Origin: an uncultured Fretibacterium sp.
GTDB lineage: Bacteria > Synergistota > Synergistia > Synergistales > Aminobacteriaceae
Direction: 5' to 3'
Length of the DNA: 58,726 nt
Assembly: GCA_937915755.1 (NCBI GenBank)
Contig: CALGGR010000313.1
Span: 1-58,726 of the forward strand
The translations under genes and the position numbers were made by a program. The notes under the pieces were generated by a model, which was not told the DNA's origin, did not search any database, and saw nothing but the letters and a program-made list of their open reading frames with translations. Shown here piece by piece: positions 24,982 through 32,807 of this stretch; positions within the stretch are counted from its first letter, which is position 1; each line of letters begins with the position of its first letter.

Positions 24982-26310
24982 TTGCGTCAACAATCCGTAA
25001 TGCGTCAGGCAATCTCAAACATAATCCCCGCAATAGTCGTTGAGATTATGCTCCTGATCTACAATTTAGCAGATACATTCTTCATTGCTCGGACTCATGA
25101 CCCTTTACAGCTTGCGGCGGTCTCAATTGCTGCTCCGATATTCATGGTTTTGATAGCACTCGGAATAATCTTCATGGTCGGTGCAATGTCATTCATCTCG
25201 CGCACTCTGGGCTCAGGGCAGATTGAACGCGCAAACTCTATAGCCTCTTTCTGCGTTTGGGGGAGCTTGATCGTCGGGGTAATAATGTCGGTAATATTCA
25301 TGTGCTTCATAGACAGCATACTTCGAGCAATAGGAGCGAGTCCAGAAACTTTCAAGCTTGCGCATAGTTACCTGTCAATAGTAGTAGCATCCACGCCTTT
25401 TATACTTTTCTCGATGTCCTGCGGAGGAATAATGAGGGCTGAGAGAAACGCCAATGCGGCCATGTTCGGTCAAATATTCGGAAACATGCTCAACGTTGTC
25501 CTTGACCCTGTAATGATTCTCTGGTTCGGTTGGGGAATAACAGGAGCTGCAATAGCCACGACAACAAGCATAATAATCGGGGCAATGTATTACGCCGGGT
25601 ACTTTTTGCTTGGCCGCTCATCACTCAGCATTCACATAAAGAACTTCAAGATGAATGACGGTATAGCATGGGGAGTTTTGGCGATAGGTATACCAGCTTG
25701 CCTTGACCCTTGGCTTATGAGCATTTCGCAGATGATAATGAACTCGCTGATGTCTTCTTACGGAGATATGGCCGTTGCAGCTGCTGGAGTAATGATGAGG
25801 ATTGACCAGATAGCCTGTCTCTTTGCTATGGGGACGGGGCAGGGTATTCAGCCGCTTTTAGGGTTCTGCGTTGGCGCGAAGGATTGGGAAAGGTACAGGG
25901 CAATGCTGAAGTTCTCGCTGTCATTCACTGTAACAACAAGCCTCATGATTATTGCGGGATGTTACGTTTTCTCAGGGGACATAGTTTCTGTATTCCTGAC
26001 TCAGCCTGAAGCATTCGAGTACGGCGTTAAATTCCTGCGAATAAAGCAAAGTACAACGATAATGTTCGCGGTATTCTTCATATTCGTGAACGCTTTGCAG
26101 GGCATGGGTGCAGGACGAGCCTCATTGATTCTCAGTGTTTGCCGTCAATGCCTGCTTTATGTGCCATTGATGCTGATACTGAATCATTTCTGGGGAGTAT
26201 GGGGACTTGTATGGGGACTCCCTGCTGCGGAAGTTCTGTCGCTTTTACAAACTGTGATAATGTACGGTAAAATAATATTCAGTCCCAAATACCTGACACA
26301 CTCGGAGTGA
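24982..26310 (+). CDS. MATE-family multidrug/cation antiporter
   Basis: A 442-residue protein with 12 predicted helices. LADTFFIARTHDPLQLAAVSI after helix 1, FMVGAMSFISRTLGSG and GTGQGIQPLLGF are MATE blocks, and FQNALQGMGAGRASLIL-like text (FVNALQGMGAGRASL) is the second-half repeat of the family. It exports drugs or metabolites with sodium or protons. TTG24982 follows AAAGGACA by about ten bases; ATG25000 is an alternative. It sits between rsmD and coaD with its own promoter. Confidence 0.88.
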   Translation: MRQQSVMRQAISNIIPAIVVEIMLLIYNLADTFFIARTHDPLQLAAVSIAAPIFMVLIALGIIFMVGAMSFISRTLGSGQIERANSIASFCVWGSLIVGVIMSVIFMCFIDSILRAIGASPETFKLAHSYLSIVVASTPFILFSMSCGGIMRAERNANAAMFGQIFGNMLNVVLDPVMILWFGWGITGAAIATTTSIIIGAMYYAGYFLLGRSSLSIHIKNFKMNDGIAWGVLAIGIPACLDPWLMSISQMIMNSLMSSYGDMAVAAAGVMMRIDQIACLFAMGTGQGIQPLLGFCVGAKDWERYRAMLKFSLSFTVTTSLMIIAGCYVFSGDIVSVFLTQPEAFEYGVKFLRIKQSTTIMFAVFFIFVNALQGMGAGRASLILSVCRQCLLYVPLMLILNHFWGVWGLVWGLPAAEVLSLLQTVIMYGKIIFSPKYLTHSE

Positions 26311-26315
26311 GAATG

Positions 26316-26801
26316 ATGAAAGTTACTGCGGTATATCCCGGCTCTTTTGACCCAATCACCAACGGCCATATATATATTGCTGAAAGAGCGGCGGCAGTTT
26401 TCGATGAGGTAATCGTGAGCGTACTCGTGAATGAGCGCAAGACTTCGGCATTCACTGTCGAGGAACGCTGTGTAATGGCAAGGGAATCGCTAGGCCATGT
26501 GAAGAATATCACTGTGGACAGCTTCAATGGTCTTCTAGTGGATTACGTGAGGCAGAAGAACGCGGGAGTGATTGTGCGGGGACTGCGGGCGATGAGTGAT
26601 TTCGAGTACGAGTTCCAGATGGCATTGATGAACCGCCAGCTTGCGCCGGAGATTGAGACGTTCTTCATTGTGACGGATCCTAAGTATTCGTATGTTTCAA
26701 GTTCAAGCGTTAGGGAGATATTTCATTTTGGGGGGACTGTCAGGGATGTTGTTCCGCAGGGAGTGTACGAAAAACTAAGTAATCGTTGTTGCAACCCCTG
26801 A
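26316..26801 (+). CDS. coaD: Phosphopantetheine adenylyltransferase
   Basis: A 161-residue enzyme of the fourth step of coenzyme A synthesis (4'-phosphopantetheine + ATP to dephospho-CoA). AVYPGSFDPITNGHIYI holds the TxGH nucleotidyl-transfer motif, RGLRAMSDFEYEFQMALMNR is the substrate block, and YVSSSSVREIFHFGG is the C-terminal SSSxVRE signature. The frame opens at GTG26307, but ATG26316 is chosen because GGAG (26304-26307) is eight bases away. It lies five bases after the MATE stop. Confidence 0.93.
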   Translation: MKVTAVYPGSFDPITNGHIYIAERAAAVFDEVIVSVLVNERKTSAFTVEERCVMARESLGHVKNITVDSFNGLLVDYVRQKNAGVIVRGLRAMSDFEYEFQMALMNRQLAPEIETFFIVTDPKYSYVSSSSVREIFHFGGTVRDVVPQGVYEKLSNRCCNP

Positions 26802-26970
26802 ACGACTTTACTTGCTGTTGCTGTCGACTATGCCTCTCTCATCGCTCGATACTATGGAGCCTTTGAACACGGTAAGGCCTAATTTTACAATATCAACAAA
26901 AGTAATGCGTCCTTCAGCTGATGCTCCCGAACAATCACATTTGCAGTATAAGACTTCTGTTTCAGTTTTA
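26802..26970. other. Non-coding stretch between coaD and element 1
   Basis: About 170 bases. A minus-strand frame (26808-27023) is open and reads YCKCDCSGASAEGRITF, but it runs into the mobile element, has no start of its own and matches nothing I know. It may be the 3' remnant of a lost gene. No terminator is clear. Confidence 0.3.
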
Positions 26971-27293
26971 TCATGAATCGCAAGAAGACCCCCACCTTCA
27001 TAGGTGTGAGATGAATTGCGCAAGTTAAGTTAAGCGTGCTATAATCCTTAATAATGCTAACGTAAACCAGATATACGGGGCGGCACGTGTATAAAATATT
27101 TGGCCAGAGCAGAAAAACCAATACCACTGAGTGAGCCAAGACAGCATAGCGCTCCGTCATATGGTCATATGAAGGAAGAAAGCACCCATTTGGCGAGGAC
27201 GTACTGCGTGCTTATAGCAAGACACTGGCAGAACATCGCGGCGCAACCTCGTTGAATTAGGAAGCTCCAGCCTCTATAGGCAGAGTAGTTCAC
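26971..27293 (+). mobile_element. Miniature IS200/IS605-like element 1, omegaRNA-like, no ORF
   Basis: 323 bases. The left end (TCATGAATCGCAAGAAGAC, then a CACCTTCATAGGTG hairpin) follows GTTTTA. The right end has ATTTGGCGAGGACGT, CTCGTTGAATTAGGAAGC, a terminal hairpin (CTC...GAG with GCCT-CTAT-AGGC) and GTAGTTCAC. Both ends and the core recur at 47951-48112 and 51650-51897. The order of subterminal left hairpin, RNA core, terminal hairpin and TTCAC is that of IS200/IS605-family transposons whose right end encodes the TnpB omegaRNA. No tnpA or tnpB frame is present, so it is a non-autonomous derivative. It ends 38 bases before whiA, same strand. Family call is inferred. Confidence 0.65.
27016..27045 (+). 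promoter_or_regulatory. Promoter inside element 1
   Basis: TTGCGC (27016-27021), 18-base spacer, TATAAT (27040-27045) with an upstream TGC (extended -10). It would transcribe the omegaRNA-like part and could read on into whiA. Confidence 0.6.
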
Positions 27294-27331
27294 AAGGATG
27301 GAAACTTGAGATAACAGGAATGTCGTGAGAA

Positions 27332-28171
27332 ATGGACAATGATTTATGGCTCTCGAAACTCTGGGACGAATGGCTGACATCACCAGTGAAATTTCGCCGG
27401 AACGCAGATGCCGAAGCGTGTGGCTTATTGATGGGAATGCGGCGGAATCGCGGGACGTTCACGACTAAACGCCTCAGAGCTGCCCGAAGACTTACTGGTC
27501 CGGGAAAGTTTCCATTGTGGCCTCTGACGTCATATGCGGAGAAATTTGACCTCACGATCTCGATGCTAACGCGCCCGAACCGACGAGCCTCTGTGAAGTT
27601 CACGTGTCCTCCTGAAGTTCTGGCACTTCCCGATGACAAAACAATATGGCCATGGCTGAAGGGATTATGGGGAAGCACGGGAGGATTATATTTTCCGAAG
27701 TCTGGCTACTATCTGACGCTGATAATCTCGGACGAAGAAATCTCTGGGATAACGCGCTCAATCCTCACAAAGACCGGCCTGACATGGAGCGAACACCGCA
27801 ACGAGTTCACCCTCCGAAATCATGACGACATAACGACGTTTCTTTACAATGCTGGAATGAAATCAGGAGCATTGGATTTCGAGGACAAAATGCTGATACG
27901 TTCGGCGCGGAACAAGGCCAATCTCGAGAGTAACTATGACGCAGCAAATATAGCACGTTCAGTGAAAGCAGCCCGTGAGCAATATGACTTATCAACAAAA
28001 ATCGTGTCGTCAGGAATTATTGAGACTCTTCCTGAGAAGCTGAGAGAAGTTGTTGAAATGAGGCTTGAGTATCCAGAAATATCGTTGGAGGAACTGGGAT
28101 TGAAGTTATCGCCCCCGGTTGGGAAGAGTACGGTTAATTACCGCTGGAAGAAGCTGCGTGATTTGATATAG
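27332..28171 (+). CDS. whiA: WhiA-family DNA-binding regulator
   Basis: A 279-residue WhiA protein. The N-terminal part is the LAGLIDADG-like WhiA domain (ACGLLMGMRRNRGTF near the start; GGLYFPKSGYYLTLIIS in the middle), and the C-terminal part the helix-turn-helix: NKANLESNYDAANIARSV, LPEKLREVVEMRLEYPEISL, EELGLKLSPPVGKSTVNYRW. It is shorter than the 300-330 of most homologues. In Gram-positives it controls cell division and, in Streptomyces, sporulation; its role in non-sporulating diderms is unclear. Element 1 occupies its upstream region and may supply its promoter. Its last 38 bases overlap the convergent ancestral frame of the coiled-coil gene. Confidence 0.82.
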   Translation: MDNDLWLSKLWDEWLTSPVKFRRNADAEACGLLMGMRRNRGTFTTKRLRAARRLTGPGKFPLWPLTSYAEKFDLTISMLTRPNRRASVKFTCPPEVLALPDDKTIWPWLKGLWGSTGGLYFPKSGYYLTLIISDEEISGITRSILTKTGLTWSEHRNEFTLRNHDDITTFLYNAGMKSGALDFEDKMLIRSARNKANLESNYDAANIARSVKAAREQYDLSTKIVSSGIIETLPEKLREVVEMRLEYPEISLEELGLKLSPPVGKSTVNYRWKKLRDLI

Positions 28172-28782
28172 CCTCTTCAATGAGCCGTTTAACATCCTCA
28201 ACGGTCAGAGAGGGTCTTTTAACCCGTTCAGCCCAGCTCTGAAACATTTTCTGAACGGCTGGCATACCTAACACAATTCCGAATTCCGAGTACCGCCAGA
28301 CCGAGATAGATGCCGTTTCTCAGGCCGCCAATTTGTCCGTCAACGCCATCAATTCTTGCGGACAGTGTTTCAAAATTTCTGTCAACCCGCTCCGACAACA
28401 CCGAGACCATTCTCGTAAGCTCTGCTATATCTGCCCGCATAGCCTTCATTTCGTCCTGTAGCTCTTTTATTTGAGCCTTATGTTCTTCACGCTGTGCTCT
28501 AATCTCCTCACGAAATTCCGCAATCTGAGCCTTCTGTTCCTCCTTAAACGCTTTCATCTCCTGACGCAGTGCTTCCATCTGAGAGTTATGCTCCTCACGC
28601 TGAGCCTTCATCTCCACCTTAAACTCCTTCATCTGTTCAAGAAGAATATCCAGCTTCGTGTTAATCCCCAGCATGTTAGCCTCGAAGACATCCTTGCGAA
28701 CATAAATATCCTCCGAGACCGCCCCATAGCAATCAGACCCTAACACTAGCAGAACCAGCAGTGATATACATACCCTCTTCAT
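28134..28782 (-). pseudogene. Exported coiled-coil protein broken by a 7-bp duplication
   Basis: As it stands the frame from ATG28782 gives 184 residues: signal peptide (ISLLVLLVLGSDCYG), a long heptad coiled coil (EEHNSQMEALRQEMKAFKEE repeats, residues 45-145), then GGLRNGIYLGLAVLGI and an unrelated tail ending at 28228. On plus, ATTCCGA occurs twice in tandem at 28276-28289. Removing one copy restores the frame: the helix continues LGIVLGMPAVQKMFQSW, followed by an amphipathic end with SLTVEDVKRLIEEAIS, and stops at 28134 (213 residues). The repaired version has a complete C-terminal membrane helix, so the duplication is very likely a recent frameshift. The function is unknown; it may be a periplasmic spacer or scaffold. 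Confidence 0.75.
28276..28289 (+). repeat. Two-copy 7-bp tandem duplication (ATTCCGA x2)
   Basis: ATTCCGA at 28276-28282 and 28283-28289, immediately adjacent. It shifts the coiled-coil gene out of frame; a slipped-strand event is the simplest cause. Confidence 0.85.
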
Positions 28783-28942
28783 GACAAGTCCCTCCTTTGA
28801 GTTGTGCCTAAAATTCTATCATAATGACGAGCCAAGATGTAGACCGCACTTATCAACCTAATCCCCCTCAAACAGAAATTTGCGGTAAAATAGTCTATAT
28901 GAAACCGAAAATCCATAGACCAATGACACGGAGGAATAGACA

Positions 28943-30133
28943 ATGAAGCTAAAAACGTTCACACCAGCTGATGTAGCCGGAAAGAAAGTCCTCATGCGAG
29001 TAGATTTCAACGTTCCCTACAAGAACGGGAAAGTAACCGACAATGCCCGAATCCTTGCCCACACAAGCACCCTCAAGAAGCTCCTCGATGCCGGAGCAAA
29101 AGTCGCGTTAATCTCGCACTTCGGCCGCCCAAAAGGCAAAGTTGACCCAGCATTCTCGCTCTCCCAGATCGTCCCTGATGTCGAGAAGGCATACGGTCTC
29201 AAGGTTGTTTTCGTCGATGATTGTGTTGGCGAAAAGGTAGCAGCCGCAGTTGACGCTCTCAAGCCAGGCGAAGTAGTAATGCTTGAGAACTCACGCTACC
29301 ACCCCGAAGAGCAGAAGAATGATCCCGAGTTCTCCAAGAAGATGGCAGCACCGTTCGATGTCTTCGTAATGGACGCATTCAGTGCCTCACACCGTGCGGA
29401 TTGCTCGACAAGCGGCGTAATCCCGTTCGTAAAGGCAGCATTCGCAGGCGATCTTCTTTCACGTGAAGGCGATATGCTCGGAGCAGTCAGTGAAAACCCC
29501 GCCAAGCCCTATGTCCTAATTCTCGGAGGCGCAAAGGTCTCTGACAAAATCGACATCGTTGGTAACCTCCTCAACAAGGCAACGACGATCCTCATTGGCG
29601 GCGGAATGGCCTACACTTTCCTCAAGGCACAGGGCAAGGAAATCGGAAAGTCCCTCTGCGATTCAGAGCGTCTCGATTTCGCGAAAGATACCCTCAAGAA
29701 AGCCGCTGACATGGGCGTGAAGATTCTTCTTCCTGTTGACAGCGTAGTAGCCTCAGGAATGGACGCAACTGACACTGAGGTCGTAAGCAGTGATGCAATG
29801 CCGGCTGACAAGATGGGCCTCGACATTGGACCAGAGACAGTGAAGCTCTTTGTAGCCGCTCTTGACGGTGCGAAGTCAATCCTCTGGAACGGTCCTATGG
29901 GAGTATTCGAGGACGCAAAGTTTGCAGAAGGAACGAAGAAGCTCGCCGAAGCAGTAGCCGATATGACCCAGAAGCACGGTACAGTCAGCGTAATTGGAGG
30001 AGGAGACACGGCATCGGCAGTCAGGCAGTTCAAAGTCGCCGACAAAGTATCACATGTTTCAACGGGCGGCGGTGCAAGCCTTGAGTACTGCGAGGGCAAG
30101 AAACTTCCCGGCATGGAGCCATTCAGAGTATAA
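28943..30133 (+). CDS. pgk: Phosphoglycerate kinase
   Basis: A 396-residue glycolytic enzyme that makes ATP from 1,3-bisphosphoglycerate. RVDFNVPYKNGKVTDNARI near residues 20-38, SHFGRPKGKVDP, LENSRYHPEEQKN, PYVLILGGAKVSDKI, GMAYTFLKAQGKEIG, NGPMGVFE and GGGDTASAVRQF are all family signatures. Length is standard. RBS CGGAGGAA precedes ATG28943. It is followed after 12 bases by tpiA, and the pair ends at a strong terminator. The 160-base upstream gap has no clear promoter that I can defend. Confidence 0.97.
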   Translation: MKLKTFTPADVAGKKVLMRVDFNVPYKNGKVTDNARILAHTSTLKKLLDAGAKVALISHFGRPKGKVDPAFSLSQIVPDVEKAYGLKVVFVDDCVGEKVAAAVDALKPGEVVMLENSRYHPEEQKNDPEFSKKMAAPFDVFVMDAFSASHRADCSTSGVIPFVKAAFAGDLLSREGDMLGAVSENPAKPYVLILGGAKVSDKIDIVGNLLNKATTILIGGGMAYTFLKAQGKEIGKSLCDSERLDFAKDTLKKAADMGVKILLPVDSVVASGMDATDTEVVSSDAMPADKMGLDIGPETVKLFVAALDGAKSILWNGPMGVFEDAKFAEGTKKLAEAVADMTQKHGTVSVIGGGDTASAVRQFKVADKVSHVSTGGGASLEYCEGKKLPGMEPFRV

Positions 30134-30145
30134 GGAGCAAAGATC

Positions 30146-30892
30146 ATGGCAAAGAAGATATATTTATACGGCAACTGGAAGATGAACAACAATTACGCCG
30201 AGACAGAGGCATTCTTCAAGGAGTTCCCGGCGGCGTATGAGAAGGTGAAAGCGGATGACCTCGAAGTCGGCATATTTGCACCGTTCACATCGTTATGGCC
30301 GCTCTCACAGGCTGCGAAGAAGTGCGGCATAGTATTCGGTGCGCAGAATGTCTACTATGAGGCAAAGGGAGCATTCACGGGAGAAATCTCAATCCCCATG
30401 CTCGCTGAGTATGGTGTAACGCACATCATCATCGGCCACAGCGAACGCCGTCACATATTCGGTGAACCCGATGAGATGATTGCGAAGAAGGTCAAGGCAG
30501 TCCTCGACGCAGGAATGATTCCTGTACTCTGCTACGGTGAGACACTGGAGGAACGTGAGAGCGGAAACACGTTCACGGTAATGGAGCGTCAGCTGAAGAG
30601 CGCAATCGCCGGATTAACTCCTGCTGAAGTCGCAAAGATCATCTACGCATACGAGCCAGTGTGGGCAATCGGAACGGGCAAAACCGCAACTCCCGATCAG
30701 GCCGAAGAAGTCTGCAAGTGGAGCAGAGAGCTTATCGGCAACCCGAAAGTCGTGATACTCTACGGCGGAAGCGTCAAGGGCTCAAACGCGAAGGAATTGC
30801 TTTCAATGGCAGACATTGACGGCGCACTTGTCGGCGGAGCATCATTGAAGACTGCGCCATTCCTTGAGATTTACACAGCTTATAAGGGATAA
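30146..30892 (+). CDS. tpiA: Triosephosphate isomerase
   Basis: A 248-residue TIM-barrel enzyme that interconverts dihydroxyacetone phosphate and glyceraldehyde 3-phosphate. YGNWKMNNNYAET (catalytic Asn-Lys), IGHSERRHIFGE (catalytic His), AYEPVWAIGTGKTATPDQ (catalytic Glu and loop 6) and LYGGSVKGSNAKEL (phosphate loop) are intact. RBS AAGGAGCAAAG before ATG30146. Second gene of pgk-tpiA. Confidence 0.97.
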   Translation: MAKKIYLYGNWKMNNNYAETEAFFKEFPAAYEKVKADDLEVGIFAPFTSLWPLSQAAKKCGIVFGAQNVYYEAKGAFTGEISIPMLAEYGVTHIIIGHSERRHIFGEPDEMIAKKVKAVLDAGMIPVLCYGETLEERESGNTFTVMERQLKSAIAGLTPAEVAKIIYAYEPVWAIGTGKTATPDQAEEVCKWSRELIGNPKVVILYGGSVKGSNAKELLSMADIDGALVGGASLKTAPFLEIYTAYKG

Positions 30893-30903
30893 CCATACCT
30901 ATG

Positions 30904-30935
30904 CCCTCCTGCTTTACGGGCAGGGGGGTATTTTT
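30904..30935 (+). terminator. Rho-independent terminator after pgk-tpiA
   Basis: CCCTCCTGC (30904-30912) pairs over nine positions (one T-G) with GCAGGGGGG (30920-30928), then TA and five T's. An ATG at 30901 opening the next frame lies in this hairpin and is not a start. Confidence 0.85.
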
Positions 30936-30957
30936 GTCGCTCAAAGGAGGAATATTA

Positions 30958-32670
30958 GTGAGAAAGAGAATTTTCAGCCTGACCGTAATAGCGGTTTTGA
31001 TTTCGTCTAATGCGGCGATGGCATTGGACTTGGGCAGTCTTCTTTCACCGGATTTGCTTTCGGGACTGCTGAAGCCAGAAACGAAGCAAGAAGCAATGGA
31101 GGCCTATCTTCCCGAGAACACTCTAATATCGCGGGTTGAAGATACGGTTTACGGGGTATTGAGGCTTGATGACACTGGAGCGTTCCTGAGATGGCTTTTC
31201 TCGGAGGAGAATGTCGATGTCTTCATGCCGTTGATCCTGAAGTCGAAGGATTCAAGCAACATAATCGGAGCAATCGAGGTAATCCGTGCATTTTCGCGTT
31301 CAACCCCGATAAAGTCAGCGGCAATAATCGTCGGCGCGTACAATCCCAAGAAGACGAAGCAAGAGCCATTCATGCAGTTTTCGTTCACAGTGAGTGAGGA
31401 CATGCAGTCGACATTGAGGAAGGTTTCAGACGGTACAGCAGAGGACGCAGACTTTGCGAAATTGCTGCTGGGCGGAGATAATCCGATGACGGCGATAGCT
31501 CAGACGATGATAAAAGCCGAGAAACAGAGCGATGGAATTTACCGTCTCAACAATGAATTCTTCGTGAAGTCAGAGGGAAACATGTTCATTCTCTGCACAT
31601 CACGCGGGGAATTGGATGCTTCAGTTGACGCGCTGAAAAATCCGGGTTCTAGACTTTTCACGAGGAATGTGCGGAAGTTCACGGACAAGGATTTTGCGTA
31701 CATTCACGTTGACTACGAGACGCTTGACGCATTGGACACGGATAATTCGCTTGAGGACGCTGACGGAGTGGCAAAGTATTTCGACAAGCCGCTGAATTTC
31801 GAGCTGGGATTCACGAGCAAGCCGGAGAAGTTCATACTTTCGTTGTCGCTGAATTTGCTTGAGGCGATTAAGAAGGAATATGCGCCTTCGGAAAACCGGG
31901 TAGCTGTTACGGGTTCATACCTGAAGCTCGCGGGAACGAAAAGCCCATTGGCAGCACTAGGCGGCTACATGACGCTCTCGGCCATGAAGATGCACGACGA
32001 GGGCAACGCATTGTGGAAGGAAATCGTTAGGCAGGTTCGTGTACGCTTCGGGATAAGCGAGGAGGAGTTTTCTAATTTCTTCACTGGTCCTCTTTCCGTA
32101 ACGGTGAACGACAACGTAACCTACGAGGGCATCAAGATACCTGCAATCTACATTTCGCAGACGGGAATGAATGGAGCAGCTGAGAAGGTATTTGCCAAAC
32201 TTCAGCAGTCTCCTCATTTCAAGAAGGCGAAGGACGGAGTATTGCAGCTTGATTCGTCAATAAGCCCAGTACCATGCTTCATTGAGGACGATGGCGAGAC
32301 GCTTGGGATAAACTTTGCGGAAATCCAGAACCTCAAGTCCACCCCGACATTGAAGCCAGCGTTATCCGACCTTATGAACGAGAAGGGAATATCGGCGTTG
32401 TGGATAGATTTCGCGGGAATACGGGACTGGATTATGGACGCGGAGAACGGAGTGTTTGCGATGGTTCTTCCGATGGCGAAGATGTTTGGCTTCGGGGAGA
32501 TCGTTGAGGCCGCGAACGACATATTGACGGCGGAATTTTCTGTGCCATCAATCTCGCTGCGTGCTGAAGACTCTGAGACGTTCCGCTTTGAGTTTGCGAA
32601 CGCAGGGATCAACGCGAAGAACGGACTTTTAGCTAGGATCGTGAAGGTCTACCAGAAGTTCGCTAAGTAG
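30958..32670 (+). CDS. Exported 570-residue protein of unknown function
   Basis: I do not recognise the family with confidence. GTG30958 is chosen because AAAGGAGG at 30943-30950 lies seven bases before it and a signal peptide (RIFSLTVIAVLISSNAAMA) follows. The mature part is mixed alpha/beta with repeated pieces of the kind F-I-L-S-L-S-L-N-L and D-F-A-Y-I-H-V-D-Y, somewhat like large DUF3352-type exported proteins. No enzyme motif, lipobox (no Cys after the signal) or membrane anchor is seen. It has its own terminator, so it is monocistronic between tpiA and nrdJ. Probably periplasmic. Confidence 0.65.
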   Translation: MRKRIFSLTVIAVLISSNAAMALDLGSLLSPDLLSGLLKPETKQEAMEAYLPENTLISRVEDTVYGVLRLDDTGAFLRWLFSEENVDVFMPLILKSKDSSNIIGAIEVIRAFSRSTPIKSAAIIVGAYNPKKTKQEPFMQFSFTVSEDMQSTLRKVSDGTAEDADFAKLLLGGDNPMTAIAQTMIKAEKQSDGIYRLNNEFFVKSEGNMFILCTSRGELDASVDALKNPGSRLFTRNVRKFTDKDFAYIHVDYETLDALDTDNSLEDADGVAKYFDKPLNFELGFTSKPEKFILSLSLNLLEAIKKEYAPSENRVAVTGSYLKLAGTKSPLAALGGYMTLSAMKMHDEGNALWKEIVRQVRVRFGISEEEFSNFFTGPLSVTVNDNVTYEGIKIPAIYISQTGMNGAAEKVFAKLQQSPHFKKAKDGVLQLDSSISPVPCFIEDDGETLGINFAEIQNLKSTPTLKPALSDLMNEKGISALWIDFAGIRDWIMDAENGVFAMVLPMAKMFGFGEIVEAANDILTAEFSVPSISLRAEDSETFRFEFANAGINAKNGLLARIVKVYQKFAK

Positions 32671-32734
32671 ACAATACAGCAACATAGAAGACCCTGCCTC
32701 CCTCGCGTAAGGGGAGGGGTCGTGAGAAGTTTAA

Positions 32735-32779
32735 CAGCCCTCAGGCTCTCTAAAATGGGGGTCTGAGGGTTATTTTTTT
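32735..32779 (+). terminator. Rho-independent terminator before nrdJ
   Basis: CCCTCAG (32738-32744) pairs with CTGAGGG (32763-32769), extendable by A/G-T pairs, with seven T's at 32773-32779. A smaller GC-rich hairpin (CTCCCT...AGGGGAG) lies just upstream near 32700. Confidence 0.8.
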
Positions 32780-32807
32780 GCGAAAGGGGCACCAGTATAA
32801 CATCGAA

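Noticed and set aside
26808..27160. Two minus-strand open frames near and across element 1
   Set aside because: They run through the element ends, have no ribosome site and no recognisable motif; at most the part before 26970 is a remnant.
32778..32807. TTG32778 as the nrdJ start
   Set aside because: It lies in the T-run of the preceding terminator and has no ribosome site.
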